NCBI GenBank assembly: GCA_963675135.1
Contig: OY776122.1
Span: 14,182,881-14,246,880, forward strand
DNA: 64,000 bases
DNA from: Galeopsis tetrahit
Taxonomy: Eukaryota > Streptophyta > Magnoliopsida > Lamiales > Lamiaceae
Direction: 5' to 3'
Position numbers and translations under genes: made by a program. Shown here piece by piece: positions 31,196 to 42,304 of the stretch (position 1 is its first letter; the number at the start of each line of letters is the position of its first letter). Under the pieces are notes generated by a model. The model saw only the letters and a list, made by a program, of their open reading frames with translations. It did no database searches and was not told the origin of the DNA.

Positions 31196-34100
31196 CTATG
31201 CGCAAGTAAGGTCAAGATTAATCAATCCTAGGCTAATGCATAACTCTCTAAAACATGCTTCAAGTAATGGTTTTGTAAGAATATCAGCTCGCTGTATGTC
31301 AGTATGAATCTTTTCCATACATATGTTCTTTTTCTCAACATGATCACGAATGAAATGATGTCTTACATCTACATGCTTACATCTAGTATGCAAAACATGA
31401 TTTTGTGTGATAGCAATAGTACTATTACTGTCACAGAATATTGGTACATTCGATTCTACGATATTGTAGTCTCTGAGTTGTTGTATTAACCATAATAGTT
31501 GACTACAACAACTACCTGCAGCCATGTACTCTACTTTAGTAGTAGAGGTTGCTACACTAGTCTGTTTCTTTGAAAACCATGAAATGAGTTTTGAACCTAA
31601 GAATTGACATGAGCCTGAAGTAGATTTCCTATCTATCTTGCAACCACCAAAGTCTGAATCTGAGTATCCACTTAAGAATAAATCATCATAAGTAGGATAC
31701 CATAAACCTCTGTTAATGGTTCCTTTTAGATATTTCAATATTCTTTTAGCAGATTCTAGATGACTTTCTTTGGGATTGGCCTGAAACCGAGCACATACAC
31801 CCACTGCGAATGTTATGTCCGGTCTACTGGCAGTCAAGTAGAGTAATGAACCAATTAAGCCACGATAATAAGATTGATCTACGCACTTACCTCGCTCGTC
31901 TGGATCCATCCGGTAGGCAGGTAGCATAGGTACTCCAACAAATTTACAGGTTTTAATACCATACTTATCAAGTAGATTACGAGTATACTTGGCTTGATTA
32001 ATGAAAATGCCTTCATCAGACTGTTTTACTTGAAGACCAAGAAAGTAATTCATTTCTCCCATCATGGACATTTCAAATTTACTCTGCATGAGTTTTGAAA
32101 AACTCTCGCTCATGCTTTTGTTGGGTGAACCAAAAATGATATCATCCACATAAATTTGAACAAGTAGGATATCCTTCCCTTCTTGTCTTCTGAACAAGGT
32201 TCGATCGACCTTGCCCTTAGTAAAACCATTTTCTAATAGAAAGAGAGATAGAGTGTCGTACCATGCTCTTGGAGCTTGTTTCAATCCATATAATGCTTTC
32301 TTCAACCTGTATACTTGATTTTCATTGACTTCAAAACCTGGAGGATGTTCTACATAGACCTCTTCAACAAGTATTCTGTTAAGAAATGCACTTTTGACAT
32401 CCATTTGAAACACGGTAAACTTCATATAAGCAGCATATGCAAGAAATAATCTAATGGCTTCTAATCTAGCAACAGGTGCAAAGGTTTCATCATAATCTAT
32501 GCCTTTAGCTTGTGAATATCCTTGCGCTACTAGTCTAGCCTTATTTCTCACAACTAGATCGTTCTCATCTTTCTTATTCTTGAAAATCCATCTAGTACCA
32601 ACTACGTTGTGGTGTACTGGTCTATCGACAAGTTCCCAGACGTCATTTCGAACAAATTGGTTCAACTCATCTTGCATGGCGATGATCCAATTATTATCAG
32701 TCAAGGCTTCATTAACAGTCTTAGGCTCAATAGATGAAAGGAAACAACACCAGCAAAATAAAGATGGACTAGTCTGTTCTTATGACTCAAAGAGTTATCG
32801 TCTAGTCTTTACACCAACAGTAGAGTCACCTATGATGTTGTCACTTGTGTGAGCAGATTTCCATATTTTTCTATTCTTAACAGGCATGTTATCATCTTCC
32901 AAGTTATCTACACTATCAAGCACATCTACATCATGTATACTAGCAGATTTATCAGGAGTAGATGAGTCAACCAGAGCAGGCATGTCGACTGGTCTAGTAG
33001 ACTTACCTTTGTCACTTACCTTCACCTCATTGTCTGACTCGAGGACTTTTATGAATGGATTGTATGCTTGAACTGATTCGTACACCTCTGGTTCTTTGTC
33101 AGATTGAAGCTTCAAGTTATCTATTTTCTTACTGATCTGGTCAGTAGGCGAGTCCTGTCTAGATTCATCGAACACCATATGTGGAGTTTCTTCCACACAA
33201 AAAGTCGAGTAGTTAAATACTCTGAATGCTTTGCTAGTAGAGGAGTATCCTAAGAATATCCCCTCATCTGCTTTAACATCGAAAGCATTCAACTTGCTCT
33301 TCCCATTGTTATGGATGAAACATTTACATCCGAATATATGTAAATAAGAAATTCTTGGTTTTCTACCTTTCCATACCTCGTAGGGCGTCTTACCTAGTGC
33401 TTTGTTGATAGCACTTCTGTTTTGAGTGTGACAGGCTGTGTTGATTGCCTCTGCCCAAAACTTCTGAGGAGTACTATACTCTGCTATCATGCTCCTGCAG
33501 GCTTCCTTCAATGTTCTATTCCGTCGCTCAGCTACACCGTTTTGTTGAGGTGTCCTTGTTGCACTAGTAAGGTGTTGGATACCACTTTTAATACAAAATT
33601 CTTTGATATAGCTATTAATAAATTCAGTTCCCTTATCACTACGAATTTTGATAATGGGCTGACTCTTCTCAACTTGAATCCTCTTCAACAGATCAGGTAG
33701 GAGTGTTTATGTATCACTCTTCTTGTGTAGGAAGACTACCCAAGTAAACTTAGAATAGTTGTCTACAACAATAACAGTGCACCTTCTATCGTTCAAGCTT
33801 GGAGGAGTGATAGGACCATGAAGATCCATATGTAGCAGTTCTAGGACTCTACTTGTCGAGAGAGTAGGAATAGATTTAAAAGAACCTTTTACCTGCTTAC
33901 CTTTCTGACAAGCATCACATACATGTGACTTGAAATAGATTTCATTGGGTATACCTTCAACGAGGTAATCTCTTGCAATCTTGTTAATAACCTTAAAGTT
34001 CATATGACACAGGCGTCTATGCCATAACCGACTGATCTCTTTAGGGTTCTTACTAAGAAGACAAGTGTGCCTAGGACAACTATTCCAGTTCACTATGTAT

Positions 34101-34432
34101 ACGCTGCCTTATCTCATGCCGACTAGCAGTATAGTTTGTGTCCTCTTATCGATGATCTCACATTTGCGACTCTTGAATTGTACCTTATAACCACGATCAC
34201 AAAATTGTGAAACAGAAAGTAAATTATACTTCAAACCTTCTACGTAGGATACGTCTTGTATCTCTACATCTCAATTTCTAATGTATCTGAAACCTTTTGT
34301 AACAACCATTGAGCTATCACCAAAGATCACCTTGGGTTCTTCTTGTTCGCAGTAGCTCGATAGAAGAGCCTTAGTACCTGTCATGTGGTGCGAACAACCA
34401 CTTTCAATGTACCAAGTTTTTCCTACAGAACC
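31196..34432 (-). pseudogene. pol of element C, with five in-frame stops
   Basis: It is collinear with E pol from protease to the C-terminus (WYIESGCSHH; CDACQKGKQVKGSF; VVVDNYSKFTW; SDKGTEFINSYIKEF; DVKSAFLNRIL; YVDDIIFGS; DILTKPLLEACF). In one reading frame, stops occur at 32797-32795, 32782-32780, 33709-33707 and 34111-34109, each TAA where E has CAA. A fifth, TGA at 34273-34271, stands where E has GGT. The protease catalytic Asp is Glu (codon 34405-34403) and one integrase core DD is DN. Replication enzymes could not be made. Decay by single-base changes, with few or no indels, is notable. Confidence 0.9.
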
Positions 34433-35674
34433 TGTTGGTGTATACTGTAAAGCAAACTTTTATTGGGCTTTTTGTGACGTATATTTGATTTCCTTTTATC
34501 TGAAATAAATGGTTTTTCACATTATTGCATTCTTTGTGATTACTTGTATGTCTGCTTATCTTGCATTGTAGACGATGTGGTGGGTTTGTAGTCACACAGA
34601 AGATTACATTGTCAGTTCCTTGTAAGATATAAACAGTATTCACTACTAAGATAGTTATGGACAAAACTATTGGTTTAAGTTGTAGTGTAAACTTGTTAGT
34701 GGTTTGTCTTGGCCATTAGTTTATACTAGTGCGCTGTGGCGTATTGAATGGATCACAGATAAGACATGTTCTTCTGTTTTGACTGTTATGAAGAACTAGA
34801 GGTCTTGGTGACTTTTATGATTCTTAACCCTAAGTGTGATATTTAGGTGTGTGGGGTGCTCGTTCACTACTTTGATGTACCATAGGTGAGAATCTTGGTA
34901 GATTCTTCACGCTCCGTATTTTGGGTAGTGGCATCGCTCGCATGATGTCTACTTATTGGCATTAGGGCACCGTGTCCTGTACATCCAGGCTGATGATGTC
35001 CCCTTGAGGAAACTCATAAAGGATTATCGTATTAAACCCTGCAGGTGGATTTAATCCGTACGACAACAAGGTTGAGTGGTACTACTCAAGGAATTATAGA
35101 AATTAATTATTTAAAGAAGTCAGAAGCTTTAATAATTAATGGACGTGCGATATCTTAAACACGGGGAATTATAAAGTCTAATAGAAGCCCTGATTCAGTT
35201 CGGGATAGGACGGGAGTGCAACATTAATTCTCTAGTGGAATGAATTAATGTTCTCGGGCCAAATTATATGTTTTGGGCTGAACATAAGAGTATTTGGGCC
35301 TGTAAGAAGCCCAAACCCTATACCTTCTAATGGATCCCTAGTCTGGCCCATGAACTTATGGAGATTATAAATAGGAGCCTCAAAATAGTTTTGAAACCCT
35401 AGCACACACGAAATTGAGAAAAACGGCTAGGGTTTCAAGGAGACGAAACTGAGGCACCTTCTCCACGTTTGATAGCGCACCGTCCACCCGGTGTTTGAGC
35501 GAGGTTGGGAGACAGGTTAGAAGATCCGTAGATTGGAATCAACGTCTCGATATTCAAGGGTAACAAATCTAAATTCTGCTTTAGATGCATGTTTAAGTTT
35601 TAATTCGTTATTTATACGTTTGGCATCCGACAACGATCCCGGTGATGGACCGCCTTCGCCGGCGTTCTCCAGCA
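34433..35674 (+). repeat. 5' LTR of element F
   Basis: 1242 bp bounded by TGTTGG and CCAGCA, followed by AT and the primer site. TATAAATA at 35366-35373. There is no second copy in the window, so age cannot be estimated. Confidence 0.8.
35366..35373 (+). promoter_or_regulatory. LTR TATA box of element F
   Basis: TATAAATA in GAGATTATAAATAGGAGCC, about 300 bp before the LTR end. Confidence 0.6.
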
Positions 35675-35676
35675 AT

Positions 35677-35689
35677 TGGTATCAGAGCC
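35677..35689 (+). other. Primer binding site of element F
   Basis: TGGTATCAGAGCC, initiator methionine tRNA type, two bases after the LTR. Confidence 0.9.
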
Positions 35690-36947
35690 TAAATTCGTGG
35701 ATTGTTGGCTCTGCCTGAAACGTATGATTGTATGATTCAATTTATTTTGTTTCATGTATGTATGCGTTTCTGTTGGTTATGTTTTTTTTTCTTCTATCGC
35801 AACCCTAGTGTTATGTAATCGTTTTTCCCACCAGATAATAAGTGTGGGTAGTATAGGACTATTTCATAGATCACTGTAGTATGTTTTTGCTCGTTTATAT
35901 TGTATTTTTTGATCGTGAGAACGGGCGGTGTCGATGGAAGATCTGAAAACAGTAATCTGAGTTTTTCGGGTTATGGCCTTGGACGGTGAAAACTGTTTTG
36001 GCCATAACTTTTGACTCAGGTGTCCATTTTCAGCCCACAAGACATTTTCGGAAACGTCTCGACGAGATCTATAGGAGTCCCAGGTACTCTAAGACGGCGA
36101 GTGGCGAGGCCTAATTCAAAAGCCTTGATGAAGTTTTCTGCCAGTTTTTATTGGTGGACGAGAATTCGAGGTTTTTGCATTGCGTGAGAGGCCGATGCAA
36201 GGCATCCGTCTGCGCCACTATTTTTATCGTTGTAATAGCTTATAATAGGCTGTTTTTTATAGGTTTTAAAGAGGTTTCGATAGATGTGCATTTATTTATT
36301 TTTGCCTATGTTTATCGCATCTTGTATTGTTATGGCATGCATGTGTTAATTTTTGTTAATTTGCTGTGCCAATGAATAATCTTCATGTTAATATGACTAA
36401 GTGAGATAATTGAATTTTAATTAATTTATAGGCCTCCACAATTGGTATTTAAGTAAGGTGTATGTTGCTTGTGGGACCTTGGGAGTCTCCCCCTAACGGG
36501 TGCAACATTCACGAGCTTACTAGTCAAGACTTCTAATAAAACAGTTTTAATCTTTAGATGAACTGTGTGATCTTCCCTAACAGATGTGTCATCCATGAGT
36601 TCATCAGTAAAGAATAATTCAAGATAACTGTTGTTAAATTGTGGTCATCACTTAAATGTGAATTTTAATATAACCCCCCAACGGGATCACTGTTCTAGTT
36701 CACATGGCCAGTTAAAGTTCGACTGTTAATTTCATTCGTCATAAGGATAAGTTGACGTGATATTGAAATTAAAGACTGAATGTCTGGTCGATGAATACAT
36801 GTGTAAACGACCACCCTAACGTGGCTTGCATATGTGTTTGTTGGGTTGTTGGAGGTTATGTTGAATATTGGCTTTGAAGGTTTCCAATGTTTTATGCTTC
36901 AAACTTATGTGATTTATTGCTTGCATTTTATTTATTTCAGATACATT
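35690..36947 (+). other. Long untranslated leader of element F
   Basis: About 1.26 kb with no convincing ORF. It ends TTTATTTATTTCAG then ATACATTATGG, a good plant splice-acceptor context just before the gag ATG. GT-rich sequence near 35720 (AAACGTATG) could be a donor. A spliced leader is an inference. Confidence 0.5.
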
Positions 36948-39900
36948 ATGGTGACATTCAACCCACTTATGGTTATCTTAAATCAAAATAAGATTATTGG
37001 TCAAAATTACTTGGATTAGAAAAGAAATTTGGACATTGTCCTAGTTCCTGATGAGTACAAGTTTGTGCTCGATACACCTGCTCCTGCCCCTTTGGGAGCC
37101 GAATCTACTGAAGAGCAAAGGGAGGCTCATAAGAAGTGGCACAACGCTGATAAGATAGCTCGTTGTTACATTTTGGCCTCGATGTCAAATGTTTTACAAC
37201 AGCAGCATCAAACTATGCCTAGTGCCGCAACTATGATGTTGAGCCTCAAAGAGCTTTTTGGTGAGAAAGATAGGGCTGCCCACTTTGAGGCTATGAGGAA
37301 GATCATATCAACCTCTATGCCAGAGGGAGCGTCCGTGAGGGACCACGGTCTCAAGATGATGGAATATCTGAATGAGATTGAGGTCCTCGGAGGGTTAATC
37401 GATAATGACACCAAGATCAATAAGATCCTACACTCGCTCCCAAAGTCTTTTGAGAACTTCCGTGTAAACGCGATCATGAGTAAGAAGGATTATACTTTAA
37501 CCGAGCTTCTTACGGAATTGGTCCCGGTGGAGGGTGTCATGGGTAAACGACCACATGCCAATGTTACTGTTCAGACTGGACCTTCTTCGTCTAATGGCAA
37601 GAAGAAGAAAAAGCCTTTACAGAAAAAGGGTGGTGGTGAAAGCAGTGGGAGCAAGAAACTAGCGCCTTCTGGTGGCGTGAAAAAGCCGAAGGGCAAATGT
37701 TTCAAGTGCAACAAGACGGGACATTGGAAGTCTGATTGTCCTCTCCTGAAAAATGACAACTCTGGTACGTCTCTCGCTTTAGTTGTTGAAACATGTTTTG
37801 CGGCTTGTTCTGCCTTTTCTTGGGTAGTAGATACAGGAGCCACTGACCATGTTTGTTACACCTTGCAGGGGTTTCTGCAGACAAGGGAACTAAGTGAGGG
37901 CGAGATTACTATTAGTTTGGGCAATGCTGCGATACTATCAGTGGTTGCAGTGGGAGACGTGCACTTATGTTTTTCTAATTCTGTTTTAGTATTAAAGAAC
38001 ATTTTATATGTGCCGAATTTTCGGAGAAATTTAATTTATGTTTCGAAGTTGTTTTTTGATGGATGCTCAGTTGTTTTTAATGACAATGTTGTTATTATGA
38101 TAAATGACTCTTTAATCTGTTCTGACACGTTAGAAAACAATCTTTATACTATTACGTGTGCATATCATACTGTGACTGAAGCTCATTCATCATCATCATT
38201 AAATAAGAGAAAGGAACCTTTTAAGTTGAATCAAACATACCTTTGGCATCTAAGATTGGGTCGTGTCAACCTAAGAAGGATTCAAAGACTAGTAAGTAGT
38301 GGGTTTTTTGAGTCTCTCCAAGTGGAACCATTCTCAGTCTGCGAATCCTGTTTGGAAGGCAAGATGACCTCGAGGCCTTTTAAGGCCAAGGGTAATAGGG
38401 CTAATGATGTGTTGGAATTGATTCACTCTGATTTGTGTGGGCCAATGATTGTTCAAGCTAGAGGAGGCTTTGAGTACTTCGTCACTTTCATTGACGATTA
38501 CTCAAGATATGGATACATCTACCTGATGCGCCACAAGTCTGAATGCTTTGGCAAGTTCAAAGAATTTAAGGCAGAAGTGGAGAACCGTCATGGTAAAAGT
38601 ATCAAGTCAATGCGTTCTGATCGTGGTGGCGAGTACCTTAGCAATGAATTTAGGCAATACTTATTAGAGAACGGGATTAGATCCCAGCTCTCCGCGCTTG
38701 GTACTCCGCAACAGAATAGCGTGGCTGAGAGAAGGAATAGGACTCTATTAGATATGGTGAGATCGATGATGAGTTATGCTTCATTACCTACCTCTTTTTG
38801 GGGTTATGCCTTGGAAACAGCAGCGTACCTTCTAAATTATGTACCTTCTAAAGTGGTTCCAAAAACCCCGATTGAATTGTGGTCTGGGCGAAAGCCTAGT
38901 CTAAACCACATTCGGATTTGGGGTTGTCCAGCACATGTGCTGAACAAGGAAGCTGATAAGTTGGCACCTAGAATTGAAGTACGGTTGTTTGTAGGATACC
39001 CTAAGGGAACGAGAGGTGGTTATTTTTATAGTCCTAATGATCAGAGGGTGGTGGTGAGTACAAATGCCCGATTTTTAGAAGAAGACTATATGAATGAGCA
39101 TAAGTCCAATACCGAGATCATTCTAAATGAGTTGAGAGGAGATAATGGCACACCGAGTGTGCAAGAGGAAATACCACAAGAGACTGCACAACGTGGCGAC
39201 TCTAATGAACCTTTGTATACATTGCCTCGTCGTAGTGGGAGGGTTGTTCGCCAACGTTATCGTTTTATGTTTTTGGGAGAGTCTATGGACTTGATTCCAA
39301 GCGATGAACATGATGATAACGACCCCTGGACATACAAAGAGGCAATCAAAGACAAAGATGCAGAGTCTTGGCACAAGTCCATGGATTCAGAAATTGAATC
39401 TATGGATGCTATGGAAGTGTATGACCTAAGTGAACTTCCCCACGACAAGAAAGTCATTGGGTGTAAGTGGGTCTACAGACGTAAGAGAGGGTCTAATGGG
39501 CAGATTACTGCTTTTAAGGCACGGTTGGTGGCAAAGGGTTTTACCCAGAAAGAAGGAATCGAGTATGACGAGACCTTCTCACCAGTAGCCATGCTAAAAT
39601 CGATCCGGATTCTCTTATCCATAGCTAATCACATGAACTATGAGATTTGGAAAATGGATGTCAAGACAACTTTCCTTAATGGAAATTTGGATAAGGACAT
39701 CTATATGCAGCAACTCGAGGGTTATGTGAAGAAAGGTCAAGAGCATCTAGTCTGGAAGCTGAAAAACTCTCTTTATGGGCTAAAATAAACTTCCAGGTCT
39801 TGGAACATTCGTTTTGACGAGGTGATCAAATCTTTTAGATTTGAACAATGTCAAAATGAAAGTTGTGTGTACAAGAAGAGTGACGGAGACGTAGTGGTAT

Positions 39901-40223
39901 TCTTAGTACTATACGTAGATGATATTCTTCTTATTGGCAACAATGTGAAAGTATTATCAGACGTAAAGGTGTGGCTTTCAGAATAGTTTCAAATGAAGGA
40001 TATGGGAGAAGCATCGTACATTCTTGGTATTAAGGTCACTCGTGATCGAAAAGGAGAATTCCAAGAAGGGTGTACTACCTTGATACTGTGATTGCTCGTT
40101 TTACATTGATACTGTGATTGCTCGTTTTGGCATGCAGAATTCCAAGAAGGGTGTACTACCTTTCAGACATGGAGTCCCTCTATCTAAATATATGTGTCCT
40201 AAGACACAAAAGGAGATAGAGGA
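36948..40223 (+). pseudogene. gag-pol of element F, up to the D insertion
   Basis: A single gag-pol frame from the ATG at 36948 (MVTFNPLMVILNQNK). A TAG at 37017-37019 replaces a Trp expected after YLD. Gag (KIARCYILASMSNVLQ, LPKSFENFRVNAIMSK) leads to a CCHC knuckle (CFKCNKTGHWKSDC), protease WVVDTGATDHVC, integrase (WHLRLGRVNLRRI, CESCLEGKM, SDRGGEYLSNEF, TPQQNSVAERRNRTLLDM) and RT (DVKTTFLNGNL, LYVDDILLIGN). Further stops: TAA 39786-39788 after LYGLK and TAG 39984-39986. Near 40057-40161 a scrambled duplication shifts the frame. The sequence continues (CPKTQKEIE) to 40223, where D is inserted. Confidence 0.88.
40219..40223 (+). repeat. Target site duplication of element D, left
   Basis: GAGGA before the D LTR start, repeated at 55802-55806. 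Removing D and one copy restores the F pol frame across the site. Confidence 0.95.
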
Positions 40224-40489
40224 TGTTGGGAATAAAATGAGCTATGTTTTGATTGAATACCAAAAACCCCCTGAGACATGCCTAAGTTATAAATGAATAT
40301 GTTCTAGAAATGTTAGAACATATAGCATAAGGCTAGATGAGAAGCTGAATTGTTAGGCAGCTCTTAGACAATTAGATGCACAATTTGAGGGGGAACCTAT
40401 GCTTTGAAGATGATCAAGATCAAGTCCCCCCAAGGCTCAAATTCTGGAACAATCACTTAAGAGTAAGAACACTCTATGAAATCTAAGAT

Positions 40490-41020
40490 GCTCTTATCAG
40501 GAGAGTTGTCCACAGAAGATGTTCTTATACAAAAACAAGATTGTAAAGCTCAAAAGGACAAGTCAAATGAAGATGATTTTATCAGGAGAGTTGTCCAGAG
40601 AAAATGTTCATAAAGCTCTGATCAGGAGAGTTGTCCAAAGAAGCTAGCCATATGCAAGAACAAACCTACCTAGCTCAAAAGGACAAGACTACTCAAAGGT
40701 TTTGGTCAGGAGAGTTGTCCAGATAAGCCAACTCTAAAGTAGAAAGTGCTCTGATACAAAAAAGACCAACCATGCTGATCAGAAGAGTTGTCCAGAGGAG
40801 TTGTCTCAGCTAAATTGATCAAGATGAAGTGCTCTGAAAGCCTGAAGACAACTATGCTGAAGAGATTGAGACAACATGTCCCTAAAGGTCCTCAAAGGAA
40901 TGAGCTAAGACCATACACAAGAGAAATAAAGGGAATGAGCCAAGTCATCTGAAGAAGAGCAAGCCAACCATGCTGAAAAGCAAAACTACTGATAGTGATA
41001 AGGAGAGTTGTCCAGATGAT
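40490..41020 (+). repeat. U3 repeats of GGAGAGTTGTCC in the element D LTR
   Basis: TCAGGAGAGTTGTCC or a close variant recurs at about 40497, 40602, 40623, 40707 and 40777 (GAAGAG), with a final copy near 41000 (AAGGAGAGTTGTCC). Spacing is about 20-220 bp. The 3' LTR has the same set at +13641. B's LTR has them on the minus strand. Confidence 0.75.
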
Positions 41021-41263
41021 AAGGAATGTTGTCCTATCATTGGATCAACCTTCAGAAGCCATGTCCAAGTCCTAACAAGAAGTCAAACATTGGGAAAAGT
41101 GCTGCAGAATGAAGACAAAACTGTTACAGCCGTTTATTACCCAAATGAGGACATGTCACTATCAAGAATCTGTCTTCTAGTTTGAAGAACTCAAGGAAGA
41201 CATTTATAGCAATTTGGGGCTGCCTCTCCAACGGGCAAATCCTCCATCTTGTCTATAAATACA

Positions 41264-41271
41264 GAAGTGTG
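41264..41271 (+). promoter_or_regulatory. LTR TATA box of element D
   Basis: TATAAATA in TTGTCTATAAATACAG. The 3' LTR copy is at 54905-54912. Confidence 0.65.
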
Positions 41272-42166
41272 AAGACCATTTGAAAGCACCTCAACCTTGA
41301 CAAGAAAATCCAACAATCCTACAAGTTGACAAGTGCTCTCAAGCTTTCAAAGAGACTATCTTAGTCTTTATACACTTCTTCTAAGCTGAACTCAATTGTA
41401 TACTTATACACAAGCTTAGAGAGATATCCTATCCTTATACACTGATCTTCATTGTAAAGGATATCTCATTAGTTGGAACCTTACTTCAATCCTTACCCCT
41501 TTCAAGAGTGAAAGTGAGAAGATTGTTGTAGTAGAAGTGGTAGGAGCTGACTGTTGAGAGAAGAACAGTTCAGTTCTGAGTTGAGAAGAGGGTACTAGGA
41601 CTCTAGACATCCTAGGGATCAATTCACCAAGGAGTGGTGTTCTTGATCAAGTGCACCTTGGCACTATAAAACAAGTTAATTCCAAGAGTGAAGGAATTAT
41701 CCTGTTAAATCAGGGAAAGTGGATGTAGGAGCTTGAGTCTCTGAACCACTATAAACTCTTTTGTTGATTTACTTTACAAGTACTTACATTCCTTCAACAC
41801 TGCACACAAAACTGATCTTTCAAAGATACATATTCAAAGACTGTGAAAAACTGATTTGGACAAGTTCCCTGAAGCTAAACTGAACTGTGTTGCATTGACT
41901 AAGTGATTTCAGAAATTAAAGGAGTCTAAACTTAAAGGGCCAACCATAATTCCGCACATATAACTCCCCTAGATAGTCAATCAACTAAGTACTCAATAGT
42001 ACTTAGTAGTCTGATTATCTCAGAAGAGTTAATCTTCTTCAGCAGAGTTGTCCAAGACAACCTTGCTGACCTCTGGTTTGATCAAAGTTAGAAAAGAATT
42101 GCATACAAGTGTATTCCCCCCCCCCCCCCCATACACTTGTTATATACTCCTTTCAGGACCAACAAG

Positions 42167-42178
42167 TGGTATCAGAGC
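42167..42178 (+). other. Primer binding site of element D
   Basis: TGGTATCAGAGC two bases after the 5' LTR. Confidence 0.95.
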
Positions 42179-42304
42179 AGGGGTTCAAAGACCACTGCTT
42201 CTGAAAATCCATCTTGATTTTCAAAACTCTCACATTTGTGTGGTCACTGAACTGATCTCTTTCTGAAATCCATCATTTAGTAACTAACTGATTATTTGTG
42301 AGAT

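Larger units (their letters stand above)
29808..34432 (-). mobile_element. Element C: decayed Sirevirus-like element, minus strand, both ends missing
   Basis: Right to left: protease region (from 34432), integrase, RT and RNase H (to 31196), leader with second purine tract, and the first part of ORF3 (30300 to 29808). Every part matches element E, including noncoding leader sequence, so C and E are one family. C is cut at 34432 by F (LTR start TGTTGGTG) and at 29808 by B. Its gag, LTRs and most of ORF3 are not in the window. Five in-frame stops in pol make it the oldest of the Sirevirus-like copies here. Confidence 0.88.
40224..42164 (+). repeat. 5' LTR of element D
   Basis: 1941 bp, TGTTGGGAATAAAATG...GGACCAACA. 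U3 (40490-41020) contains at least six spaced copies of TCAGGAGAGTTGTCCA variants. TATA box 41264-41271. A run of 15 C lies near the 3' end. Confidence 0.95.

Noticed and set aside
35533..35718. Open frame crossing the F LTR end and primer site
   Set aside because: It spans the LTR boundary and primer binding site, which are not coding in copia elements.
40970..41185. 71-codon open frame in the D 5' LTR (and its copy at 54611)
   Set aside because: It is LTR U3 sequence repeated in both LTRs; no similarity to a protein and absent as an open frame in B.
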